8,023 bases of DNA from Vulcanimicrobiota bacterium (GTDB lineage Bacteria; Eremiobacterota; Eremiobacteria; Baltobacterales; Baltobacteraceae). The position numbers and the translations under genes were made by a program. The stretch is taken from NCBI GenBank assembly GCA_028287545.1, contig JAQBPL010000358.1:1-8023 (forward strand). Direction: 5' to 3'. Within the stretch, counting starts at the first letter, position 1. Every line of letters starts with the position of its first letter. This document shows, piece after piece, positions 1 to 6,618 of this stretch. The notes under the pieces are model-generated. The model had not been told where the DNA came from and made no database searches. It saw nothing but the letters and a program-made list of their open reading frames with translations.

Positions 1-2
1 CG

Positions 3-455
3 CACCGTCGCCGCGCCGCGATGCCGGCCGCGTTTGGCGCGGCGGCCGCGCTGCTTGCGCTCAGCGTCGCGCTCGGCGCGCGTCCGCATGGGAAGGAGGT
101 CGCGGTGCGAACGGTGGTTCCATCGCCGCAGCCAGCCTCCGCGCTCGTCGTCATGCCGAACGTGCGCGGCTTGACGCTCGCCTCCGCCCGGGCGGCAATG
201 TTCGGCGCGCATCTCAACGCAAACTACGCCGCGCGTCTGTCGACCCTGCCGGCGAATACCGTCATCGACGAATATCCCGCTGCCGGGACACTGTTGCGCC
301 TGAAGGCAACGGCACTCGTCGTCATCTCGGCAGGTTCGCAACCGCGCGTGCTCTACACGGGAGCGGCGTCGAGCCCGGCGCTCTCGGCTCCCCCCGGATG
401 GCGCAAGCATCACGGCAAGCACGGAAAGCACCACAAGGACGAAGGCGGCGACTGA
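3..455 (+). CDS. Membrane-anchored PASTA-domain protein (5' end probably outside window)
   Basis: The reading frame is open to the left edge; the first in-window ATG is at 21. Codons before it read HRRRAA, directly ahead of a hydrophobic stretch (residues 3-20 counted from that ATG). This looks like a basic cytoplasmic flank plus one membrane segment, so the protein probably starts further upstream. Residues about 43-106 form one PASTA domain, beginning MPNVRGLTLASARA and ending ALVVISAG, with the typical helix and three-strand pattern. PASTA domains bind peptidoglycan or muropeptides outside the membrane and are typical of PknB/StkP-type Ser/Thr kinases and some penicillin-binding proteins. 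This could therefore be the C-terminal end of such a kinase, or a short stand-alone PASTA protein; the kinase part would lie outside the window. The last 18 residues are rich in His and Lys (KHHGKHGKHHKDE), which is not part of the domain. The domain call is firm; the whole-protein role is not. Confidence 0.75.
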   Translation, partial: HRRRAAMPAAFGAAAALLALSVALGARPHGKEVAVRTVVPSPQPASALVVMPNVRGLTLASARAAMFGAHLNANYAARLSTLPANTVIDEYPAAGTLLRLKATALVVISAGSQPRVLYTGAASSPALSAPPGWRKHHGKHGKHHKDEGGD

Positions 456-493
456 GCAGCGACAAAAAGGGCGGCGTCCTCACCGCTTCACAA

Positions 494-499
494 TAGCGT
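494..499 (+). promoter_or_regulatory. Possible leaderless -10 element (TAGCGT)
   Basis: The 48-bp gap between the PASTA gene and the transporter has no Shine-Dalgarno sequence within 15 bases of the transporter start. A TAnnnT hexamer ends four bases before the GTG, which is where a -10 element would sit if the mRNA began at or next to the start codon. No matching -35 element is visible, so this is a weak suggestion only. Confidence 0.18.
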
Positions 500-503
500 A
501 AGC

Positions 504-1721
504 GTGTTGGAACCGGAACGCGACGACCGCACGGAATTGCTGCTCGCCCTGGGGCGCGGCTTGCATCAAGCCGGGCTGGCGACGGATGCGCTCGAGGAGA
601 TCCTGCACGACGTCGCGATCGCGTGCGGCGTCGCCCTGCAGGTGAACGTGCTTCCGACGAGCCTCACGCTGGCCGTCGGCGCCGGATTCGCGCAGCGGCT
701 CGTGATCCTGCGTCTCGAGCCGGGGCGGCTCCACTTGCGCAAACTCGCCCTGCTCGAGGGCGTCGTCCTCGCGCTGCGCCGCGGTGGAGACCCGGGCGTT
801 GCCCTGGTCGAGGTCACGCACATCGACACGGCGGCGCGGCTCGATCCGCCGCTGCTGACGGTATTCGCGTACGCCGTGCTGGCGACCGGAACGGCCCTCC
901 TGCTCGGGGGCGAGCAGCGCGACGTGGAGGCGTCGGCGCTTGCCGGGATTGCGATCGGCGCGATCGGCGCGATCGCCCTGCGCCGTCCGCGGGTCGACCG
1001 CGTCTTCGAGTTCGTCTCGGCCTTCGTCGCGACGGTGATCATCACGCTGTGGGAGCGCTTCGTGGGCTCCGTCGCGTTGTACGTCGTGCTGATCGCTGCG
1101 ATCGTGCAGCTGCTGCCGGGCTATTCCCTCACGACGGCCCTGAGCGAACTCGCCAACCGCAACTGGGTCTCCGGAACCGCCCGGCTCGGCGGCGTGTTCG
1201 TGACGCTGCTCTCGCTCGGCTGCGGCTTCGCGCTCGGATCCGGATTCGGCGGCGCCACGATCTTCAACAGCGCGACGGTGAGCGCCGGCAGCACGAGCGC
1301 GCTCTCGGCACTCGTGGCGGGCGTGCTGATGGCGATCGGTATCGCGCTCATCCTGCAAGCCCGGTATCGCGACATCGGCTGGATCGTGGCCTCGTGCCTA
1401 GGGACGATCGCGCTCGCGCACGCCTTCCCCGCTCTGGGCATCGTCCAGGCGAGTCCGTTTGCGACGGCGTTCACGATCGGTCTCGCGACGAACTTGATCG
1501 CACGCGTTCTGCAAATCCCCCGAACGGTCGTGCTCGTCCCCGGACTGCTCGTGCTGGTCCCAGGATCGCTCTCGTACCAGAGCCTGCTCTACATCTTTCA
1601 GAACGACTCGACCGACGCCGTTTCGCTCGCCGTTCACGCACTGCTCGCCGCGATCCTGATCGTCGCGGGCTTCCTCACCTCGCAGCTGATCGCGCCGCCG
1701 ACACGCCGCGCGCTGCTATAA
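504..1721 (+). CDS. ThrE-family threonine/serine exporter-like membrane protein (fused ThrE + ThrE_2)
   Basis: A 405-residue integral inner-membrane protein. The N-terminal soluble part (residues about 8-60) carries the family pattern: GRGLHQAGLATDALEEIL, then a segment ending in LPTSLTLAVG. About ten hydrophobic segments follow. The signature LLPGYSLTTALSELANRN (about 203-220) with SGTARL after it marks the end of the first transmembrane bundle. VPGSLSY (about 352-358) is typical of the second, ThrE_2-type bundle. Corynebacterial ThrE, which exports threonine and serine, has both halves in one chain as here; in E. coli the halves are separate proteins (YjjP and YjjB). The substrate cannot be read from sequence. 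The start is taken as GTG at 504, with TTG at 507 as an alternative; no ATG exists until deep in the protein. The gene lies 48 bp behind the PASTA gene and may be co-transcribed with it or have its own leaderless promoter. Confidence 0.88.
   Translation: MLEPERDDRTELLLALGRGLHQAGLATDALEEILHDVAIACGVALQVNVLPTSLTLAVGAGFAQRLVILRLEPGRLHLRKLALLEGVVLALRRGGDPGVALVEVTHIDTAARLDPPLLTVFAYAVLATGTALLLGGEQRDVEASALAGIAIGAIGAIALRRPRVDRVFEFVSAFVATVIITLWERFVGSVALYVVLIAAIVQLLPGYSLTTALSELANRNWVSGTARLGGVFVTLLSLGCGFALGSGFGGATIFNSATVSAGSTSALSALVAGVLMAIGIALILQARYRDIGWIVASCLGTIALAHAFPALGIVQASPFATAFTIGLATNLIARVLQIPRTVVLVPGLLVLVPGSLSYQSLLYIFQNDSTDAVSLAVHALLAAILIVAGFLTSQLIAPPTRRALL
951..977 (+). repeat. Three tandem 9-bp repeats inside the transporter gene
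   Basis: GCGATCGGC occurs twice in a row, followed by GCGATCGCC, encoding AIG-AIG-AIA in a membrane segment. The unit is a multiple of three, so gain or loss of a copy would keep the frame. It is probably just codon-level repetition in a Gly/Ala-rich helix. Confidence 0.6.
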
Positions 1722-1761
1722 CGACAAGCGGTCGGTCGTCTCGCAGACGAACGCTGACGAC

Positions 1762-1786
1762 AACGCGTGTACGTGGAGCACGCGTT
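1762..1786 (+). terminator. Perfect hairpin after the transporter gene, possible terminator
   Basis: AACGCGTG (1762-1769) pairs perfectly with CACGCGTT (1779-1786) across a 9-base loop, 40 bases after the transporter stop codon. There is no U-tract after the stem, so intrinsic termination is uncertain. It could instead be an mRNA 3'-end-stabilising hairpin or a regulatory dyad. Confidence 0.35.
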
Positions 1787-1832
1787 AAGGAGCCCGCGTA
1801 GGGAGAGCGCGTGATCGCGGTTGAATTTTCAT

Positions 1833-1850
1833 CCGTACGATACCGTACGG
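1833..1850. promoter_or_regulatory. Inverted repeat CCGTACG-ATAC-CGTACGG, candidate operator
   Basis: Two perfect 7-bp arms separated by four bases, about 115 bp upstream of the chosen receptor start. A -10-like TACGAT (1836-1841) lies inside the dyad, so a bound repressor could block a promoter here. No good -35 element is visible at the right distance. A TTGAAT at 1821-1826 is too close to serve as one. Confidence 0.3.
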
Positions 1851-1905
1851 GAGGAAGTTCTCTTCCACCCCAGGCACGTAGTACAGTCGGTTTTGGACTG
1901 GACGT

Positions 1906-1919
1906 GCGCAAAGTTGCGC
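1906..1919. promoter_or_regulatory. Inverted repeat GCGCAA-AG-TTGCGC
   Basis: A perfect 6-bp dyad with a 2-bp spacer, 44 bp before the receptor start. With only a 2-base spacer it is more likely a protein-binding dyad than an RNA hairpin. Its function is unknown, and short dyads also arise by chance in GC-rich DNA. Confidence 0.22.
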
Positions 1920-1963
1920 CCGCTCCGGATCGGGCTCGGGTATTCCCGGAACGGGGTCAGTTG

Positions 1964-4693
1964 ATGCGATCGTTGTCGTGCTTTATAAGCATTGTGTTTG
2001 CGTTTGCCCTGGGGGCACCAGCCCTCGCGCAACCGGCTGGGAGCACGCCGTCTCCGGCGCCCGCCGCAATCCTCGGAGCCGTCTCCGTGACCGGCTCGGT
2101 GGTCGATCGTTCGAGCGGACTTCCGCTCTCGGGCGCCTCGGTCATCGCCGTCGGGACGAAGTATCGCACGACGGCGGATGCAAACGGTTCGTTCGCCTTC
2201 ACGCTTCCACCGGGGATGTACACGTTCCAAGGAACGTCGGCCGGCTACGAAACCCAACAGACCGACAACGTCGCCATCGTCACGGGACTCTCCACGGCGG
2301 TTACGCTGTCGCTGCAGCGTGCGCAGAACTCGAGCAGCGGCATGCAAACGATCGGACACTCCTCTGCCCGCGCGAACGATGCGCTTCAGCCCGCCACGGT
2401 GATTCAGCACACCGTCGTCGCGAGCGACCAGCTCGCACAAGGAACGGTCAGCGCCATCAACGCGCTCAAGGACCTTCCCAACGTCAACCTCTCCACCGGC
2501 ATATCGGCGCCGGGAATCGACGTCTCGGTTACGCTTCGCGGTCTCGGCGCACAGCAGCTCATCGACGGTCATCCGACGGAAGTGGCGCTGAACAGCGTCG
2601 CCCTGTTCCCGTTCCAGACCATCAACGTCGTGTACGGATCGGGCAAAGGCGAGCTGTACCCCGTCAATGCGATCGGCGGCGTCATCGACTTCCGCACGAT
2701 CTCCCCGACGCTGTTGCCGCACACGACCTTCATGCAGGGCTTCGGCACCTTCGGACATCTCACGACCGCCGTGAACACGACCGGAACCGCCGGCAAGCTC
2801 GGATACGCGCTCTCGTTCGGGACCGAAGGGATTCAAGGACCCTACGCGCCGACGACGCGCTACGAACCGCGCAACGGCTGGGATCCCACCGCCACGGAGG
2901 CATCCGTGGCGGCGCGCAACACGGTCTCGTTCAACGCACCGTTCAGCGTGAAGTCCGAGTTTGCGAAGCTCTCCTATGCCATCTCGCCGTCGATCACCGC
3001 CACCGCGACGATCCTTGGCAGCGCGCAGCTGGAAGACAACGCCGGCAACAAGTCGATCGACTACTTCCCGTATAGTCTCGCGCTGACGCAAGCACAGCAG
3101 AAGCTGGCCGGCAAAAAAGCTTCCGACCCGTGTCCCGCAGGCAGCTTCACGGCGACGAACTTCAAGGGTGTGCCGTACGGTACGGGGCCGAACGGTGAGA
3201 ACGACGGCGGCCAGCCCTGCCAGACGCCGGCGTCGTACGCCACGCTCAACAGCGGTTACAGTACCGGTGAGCTCGGATCGATCGCGACGAACAACAACGA
3301 CAACGACGTCAAGATCGTCGTCGAGGGCCAGCACTACCGCTTCGTCGTCGATGCGTACGCCAGCATCTTCAAGCGCTCGCAGCTGTATCAATCGAGTCAG
3401 TATCAGGTTCTCCCCGGCGATCTCAACGGCATCCACACCAAGCAGACGCACGACTCGGAGGCCGGTTTCACGGTCACCGACGATCTCATCTTCAAGAACG
3501 ACGACCTCGAGCTCGGCTATTACACCAACAATTATCGTCAGGACGAGCTCGGCTGGTCGTTCGATCAGAATAACAACGCGACCGGAAATTACCTGTTCAC
3601 CTACGGCAACGACATTCAATCAGTCTTCGCGCGGCTGGTCCACCATTCAGCGAACTCTCCGCTCAGCTTCTATTTTACCGACTACATCAAAAACTCGCAG
3701 CAACCGAATGCGTGGTTCAACGATCCGCGCGTCGCCGTGCTGTACCGAAAGGGAAACAACACGTTCCGCGTTGCCGCGGGCGAATCGTCTGCCCTTCCCT
3801 ACGCGCCCAGCAACGCCACGTACCAGCCGACTCCCATCGCGCAGTTCGGCTCGGGCGTACAAGGACGCTGCAATCAGCAGAACTCGATCGGGCAGGCGCC
3901 GGCCGGCTTCACCAAGCCGGAGCGCGCCAGTGACGAGGAAGTCTCCTTCGCGCATCGTTGGTCCGGCGATTCCACGACGCAGCTCGAGCTCTATGCGGAG
4001 AACTTCGCGAGTCAGGTGCAGTACGGGACGAACGCGCCGCTGACGTACACGGGCACCGGCTTCCTCTCGCCGGCGATGCTCGCTGCCTACGAACAGGCGT
4101 ATGCCGATGCGTGCGGCGTTCCCGTCTCGCCGGCGATCCTGCAGTATCTCACCCTCCAGGGCAACTACAACTTGGGTCGCGTCCTCGTTCAGGGCATCGA
4201 TCTGACGGGTCGGCAGCGCGTAACCCGCCGGCTGTTCGTCGACTACGAGTACGGCATCGAATCGAACTCGTATCGCTCGCTGCCGCAGCAGTTCGTCGTC
4301 GGCTCGAAGACGACGATCGTCGGCACGCAAGTCCCGGGCATCCCGCTCCAGAACGGATCGCTCGCGCTCGACTACACGGCTCCGAGCGCTCTGCACGTGC
4401 GGCTCCAGGGCTACTATCAAGGACGCAACAACCAGTACGGGCTGCCGGCGTTCACACGCACCGACCTCACGGTCAACAAAGACGTCAACCGGCACGCCAC
4501 CGTGACCGTGTACGTGCGCAACTTGCTGCAGTACAAGGCGTTTTACGACCAGATCGACAACTCGGGCATCGCCTACCCGCTCAACGCGTACGCGACCTCC
4601 GGCGACTACACGCCGTACTTCGGCGCCGGCAGCACCAACCTGTACGGAATCGGCCCGCGCACGATCAACCTGAATCTGGCGGTACGGTACTGA
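1964..4693 (+). CDS. TonB-dependent outer-membrane receptor with N-terminal carboxypeptidase-regulatory-like domain
   Basis: A 909-residue outer-membrane active transporter, energised by TonB-ExbBD (not in this window). In order: a signal peptide (residues 1-23, MRSLSC to ALAQ); a beta-sandwich carboxypeptidase-regulatory-like domain (about 40-121, VTGSVVDRSSGLPLSGASV, then DANGSFAFTLPPG); the plug (about 145-250, with LIDGHPTEV near 199 and GELYPVNAIGGVIDFRT at its end); then the beta-barrel, ending in NLAVRY with a terminal aromatic residue as usual for barrel insertion. No convincing TonB box was identified. Four cysteines lie in the barrel region (about 390, 419, 636, 717), perhaps as extracellular-loop disulfides. 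The ATG at 1964 was chosen because the signal peptide begins there and GGGG (1953-1956) is a weak ribosome site. A GTG at 1811 in the same frame has a better GGGAG site but would add 51 residues ahead of the signal peptide. The stop overlaps the next gene by one base. The substrate is unknown; the GH130 neighbour suggests a glycan. Confidence 0.92.
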   Translation: MRSLSCFISIVFAFALGAPALAQPAGSTPSPAPAAILGAVSVTGSVVDRSSGLPLSGASVIAVGTKYRTTADANGSFAFTLPPGMYTFQGTSAGYETQQTDNVAIVTGLSTAVTLSLQRAQNSSSGMQTIGHSSARANDALQPATVIQHTVVASDQLAQGTVSAINALKDLPNVNLSTGISAPGIDVSVTLRGLGAQQLIDGHPTEVALNSVALFPFQTINVVYGSGKGELYPVNAIGGVIDFRTISPTLLPHTTFMQGFGTFGHLTTAVNTTGTAGKLGYALSFGTEGIQGPYAPTTRYEPRNGWDPTATEASVAARNTVSFNAPFSVKSEFAKLSYAISPSITATATILGSAQLEDNAGNKSIDYFPYSLALTQAQQKLAGKKASDPCPAGSFTATNFKGVPYGTGPNGENDGGQPCQTPASYATLNSGYSTGELGSIATNNNDNDVKIVVEGQHYRFVVDAYASIFKRSQLYQSSQYQVLPGDLNGIHTKQTHDSEAGFTVTDDLIFKNDDLELGYYTNNYRQDELGWSFDQNNNATGNYLFTYGNDIQSVFARLVHHSANSPLSFYFTDYIKNSQQPNAWFNDPRVAVLYRKGNNTFRVAAGESSALPYAPSNATYQPTPIAQFGSGVQGRCNQQNSIGQAPAGFTKPERASDEEVSFAHRWSGDSTTQLELYAENFASQVQYGTNAPLTYTGTGFLSPAMLAAYEQAYADACGVPVSPAILQYLTLQGNYNLGRVLVQGIDLTGRQRVTRRLFVDYEYGIESNSYRSLPQQFVVGSKTTIVGTQVPGIPLQNGSLALDYTAPSALHVRLQGYYQGRNNQYGLPAFTRTDLTVNKDVNRHATVTVYVRNLLQYKAFYDQIDNSGIAYPLNAYATSGDYTPYFGAGSTNLYGIGPRTINLNLAVRY

Positions 4694-5721
4694 TGCTCAC
4701 GCGTCGAGCGGCACTCGGCACGATCGTCGGCGGCGTCGCTAGCGCGACCGGCATGCTGCGGGTCGCGGACGCCGCGCCGTCCCCACCGTTCGGGCCGTTG
4801 CAGCGCGTGTCGAACCTCCCCCTTCTCTCACCGGTCGGAACCGGTTTCGAGAGCGCGGGCGTGTTCAATCCCTCCGCGATGCAAACGAAAGACGGGCTCG
4901 TCCTGCTCTATCGTGCGCAAGACGCGAAGGGCACTTCAAGCATCGGCTACGCGGTGTCGAAGGACGGCGTGCACTTCGAGCGGCGCGCTACGCCAGTGCT
5001 CAGAGCCCAGGCCCCATACGAGTATCAAGGCGGCGTCGAAGATCCGCGGCTGGTATCGATCGCCGGGACCTACTACCTCACCTACACCGGATACAACTCC
5101 GTTGAACAGAGCGCGCAGCTCTGCCTCGCGACCTCGACGGATCTCATCCACTGGGATCGGCACGGAGTCATCCTGCCGGCGTACCGCGGACGTTGGAACA
5201 TTGGCTGGACGAAGTCCGGCGCGATCCTTCCTCAGAAGATCAACGGCCGCTGGTGGATGTACTATCTCGGTGACGGAGCGTACCAGAACGACCTCAAACC
5301 CGGCCAGATGGGGCTGGCCTATTCGGACGACTTGCTGCACTGGACGGACGCGATGTCGACGTCGGTGCTTCAGACGCGTCCGCGGATGTTCGACAGCAAC
5401 GTCGTAGAACCCGGACCGGCGCCTATCATGACCGACCAGGGCATCCTCCTGATCTACAATGGCGCCGACCAGTATCTCGTGTATTCCACGGGCTGGGCGC
5501 TGTTCGACAAGAACGATCCCACGAAGGTTCTTGCCCGTTCGGAGACACCGCTCTTCGGCGCGTATCTTCCGTGGGAGCGTACGGGCCAGGTACCCAACGT
5601 CGTTTTCGTCGAGGGCATGATCCTCGAGGGCAGCGACCTCACGTTTTACTATGGCGCCGGCGACAAGATGATCGGCTCGGCCCGAACCCGGCTCCGTTGG
5701 GGCACCTCCGCAACCGGCTGA
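4693..5721 (+). CDS. Exported GH130-family glycoside hydrolase/phosphorylase-like enzyme
   Basis: A 342-residue protein with a five-bladed beta-propeller glycosidase pattern. Motifs: FNPSAM (58-63), LLYRAQD (71-77), SKDGVHF, GVEDPRL (114-120, containing the conserved Asp117 proposed as proton donor in GH130), FDSNVVEPGPAPI (233-245) and LLIYNGAD (252-259). Characterised GH130 members are beta-mannoside phosphorylases and beta-1,2-mannosidases. The EPGPAP segment replaces the GAGPPP form I associate with phosphorylases, which leans toward a hydrolase or an uncharacterised subgroup; this is an inference. The N-terminus MLTRRAALG plus a hydrophobic stretch ending VADAAP resembles a twin-arginine signal, so the enzyme is probably periplasmic or lipid-free exported. 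The ATG overlaps the receptor stop (TGATG at 4691-4695), giving likely translational coupling and equal dosage. No terminator is visible in the 43-bp convergent gap behind it. Family call firm; substrate and hydrolysis versus phosphorolysis open. Confidence 0.87.
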   Translation: MLTRRAALGTIVGGVASATGMLRVADAAPSPPFGPLQRVSNLPLLSPVGTGFESAGVFNPSAMQTKDGLVLLYRAQDAKGTSSIGYAVSKDGVHFERRATPVLRAQAPYEYQGGVEDPRLVSIAGTYYLTYTGYNSVEQSAQLCLATSTDLIHWDRHGVILPAYRGRWNIGWTKSGAILPQKINGRWWMYYLGDGAYQNDLKPGQMGLAYSDDLLHWTDAMSTSVLQTRPRMFDSNVVEPGPAPIMTDQGILLIYNGADQYLVYSTGWALFDKNDPTKVLARSETPLFGAYLPWERTGQVPNVVFVEGMILEGSDLTFYYGAGDKMIGSARTRLRWGTSATG

Positions 5722-5764
5722 TTCGGAGGCTTCGTTCAGCCAACGGCGGACGGCAGGCTTGGAA

Positions 5765-6223
5765 TCAATCGGGACGACGGCACGGAATTACCGCCGGTGC
5801 CGGTGCGCCCTTCGCATCGACCGATGCGGCCGTGTATCGCAGTATCTCGAGGTATGAAGCCCAACCGGCCTCATGCGGCGCCCGCTGCTTCACGGGAAGG
5901 TCGTAGTGGCGGAGTTCGACGATCGTCTCATCGCCGTCGGCGGTGAGACGAATCTCAACCGTCGTGGATCCGGGCGGGAGCACTTCGCTCCCGCGAGCGC
6001 CCCACGTGAAGACTACCCGGTCGGGCGGTTCCACCGAAAGATAGCTGCCCCGTACCTCCGTGCCGTGCACGTCGAGGGCAAACACACCGCCCGGTTCAGG
6101 CTTCAGCTCCGCCCAGTTTCCGATCCATTCAACGATGAGCGACGGATCGATGAGATACGGAAAGACTTCCGCAGGCGCAGCCGCGATCCGGGTGGTCGCC
6201 GTGAGGATCTCCGGCCGGTTCAC
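5765..6223 (-). CDS. SRPBCC/AHSA1-family protein, second copy in operon
   Basis: A 152-residue protein of the START/Bet v 1-like SRPBCC fold, AHSA1 type. Signs are the N-terminal strand ILTATTRIAAAPAEVFPYL, then IVEWIGNWAELKPEPGGVF, a central strand pair GSYLSVEPPDRVVFTW, TTVEIRLTADGDETIVELRH, and a C-terminal helix HEAGWASYLEILRYTA. The fold encloses a hydrophobic pocket for small ligands; family members paired with ArsR regulators are mostly uncharacterised. The start is GTG at 6223, which overlaps the ArsR stop by four bases (GTGA), so the two are almost surely co-translated. It shares fold and the C-terminal GW..YL pattern with the SRPBCC protein at 6619-7101, but the rest differs widely, so it is not a recent duplicate. 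The gene converges on the GH130 gene with a 43-bp gap. Confidence 0.88.
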   Translation of the reverse strand: MNRPEILTATTRIAAAPAEVFPYLIDPSLIVEWIGNWAELKPEPGGVFALDVHGTEVRGSYLSVEPPDRVVFTWGARGSEVLPPGSTTVEIRLTADGDETIVELRHYDLPVKQRAPHEAGWASYLEILRYTAASVDAKGAPAPAVIPCRRPD

Positions 6224-6594
6224 GACGTCGTCTTCCTTTCTTTCTGCCTCTTGCCGCGTTCGACGGCGTGCTTGAGTCGTTCGAGTGCGTCCGGCCAGAG
6301 GTCGGCGAGGACCCCTCGAACCGCTTCGAGTGACTCTGGGCGAAATGCGTAGAGCCGCCTGGTCCCTTCACGTCGCTCGCTGAGCAGGCCCGCGCGTTCC
6401 AGCACGCGCAGATGTTGGCTCACCGCCTGCTGCGTGATGTCGAACTGCGTAGCGATCTGCCCGGCGGCGAGTGCATTGCTCCGGACGAGCTTGAGGATCC
6501 GTCGGCGATGAGGATCGGCAAGTGCGCGCAGAACGGCATCGGGAGCCGAGCCCGACTCGGAGCCGCCGGGTTGAATCGCTTGCTGACTACTCAT
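6220..6594 (-). CDS. ArsR/SmtB-type winged-helix transcriptional repressor
   Basis: A 124-residue winged-helix DNA-binding protein. Residues about 19-38 read DAVLRALADPHRRRILKLVR, the classic ArsR opening helix. The helix-turn-helix follows (about 42-67: GQIATQFDITQQAVSQHLRV), then the wing RREGTRRLYAF (about 74-84) and a dimerising C-terminal helix. There is no cysteine in the protein, so it lacks the usual thiol metal site; it belongs with the ArsR-like regulators found next to SRPBCC proteins, whose signals are mostly unknown. The ATG at 6594 sits 24 bases after the upstream SRPBCC stop; a weak GGGACG lies ahead. Its likely target is the palindrome cluster upstream of the operon (7137-7175), making it an autorepressor, but that is inferred from position only. 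Confidence 0.92.
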   Translation of the reverse strand: MSSQQAIQPGGSESGSAPDAVLRALADPHRRRILKLVRSNALAAGQIATQFDITQQAVSQHLRVLERAGLLSERREGTRRLYAFRPESLEAVRGVLADLWPDALERLKHAVERGKRQKERKTTS

Positions 6595-6618
6595 CTCGTA
6601 CGGTTACGTCCCGACGTC

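Noticed and set aside
480..1358. Long open frame (292 codons) on the - strand opposite the transporter
   Set aside because: It has Arg/Glu/Gln-rich low-complexity content with no fold signature, and it is fully explained by the ThrE-family gene on the other strand.
1722..1963. Cobalamin or other riboswitch upstream of the TonB-dependent receptor
   Set aside because: I looked for the conserved cobalamin-riboswitch core and B12-box-like sequence and did not find it; no other known riboswitch core was recognised.
1829..3619. Long open frame (596 codons) on the - strand opposite the receptor gene
   Set aside because: It is a mirror of a convincing receptor gene, its translation is Arg/Val/Asp-rich without any domain pattern, and long antisense frames are expected in GC-rich codon usage.
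4065..4137. 13-bp direct repeat TCTCGCCGGCGAT (4065-4077 and 4125-4137) inside the receptor gene
   Set aside because: Both copies encode a similar SPA(M/I) peptide in frame. With only two copies and no flanking mobile or array structure, it is likely local codon similarity.
3958..4692. Upstream extension of the GH130 reading frame into the receptor gene
   Set aside because: The extension translates to Arg-rich nonsense. The ATG at 4693 begins a signal-like leader and overlaps the receptor stop in a standard coupling arrangement.
5722..5764. Terminator in the convergent gap between the GH130 gene and the SRPBCC operon
   Set aside because: No stem of useful length followed by a T-run is visible in these 43 bases on either strand.
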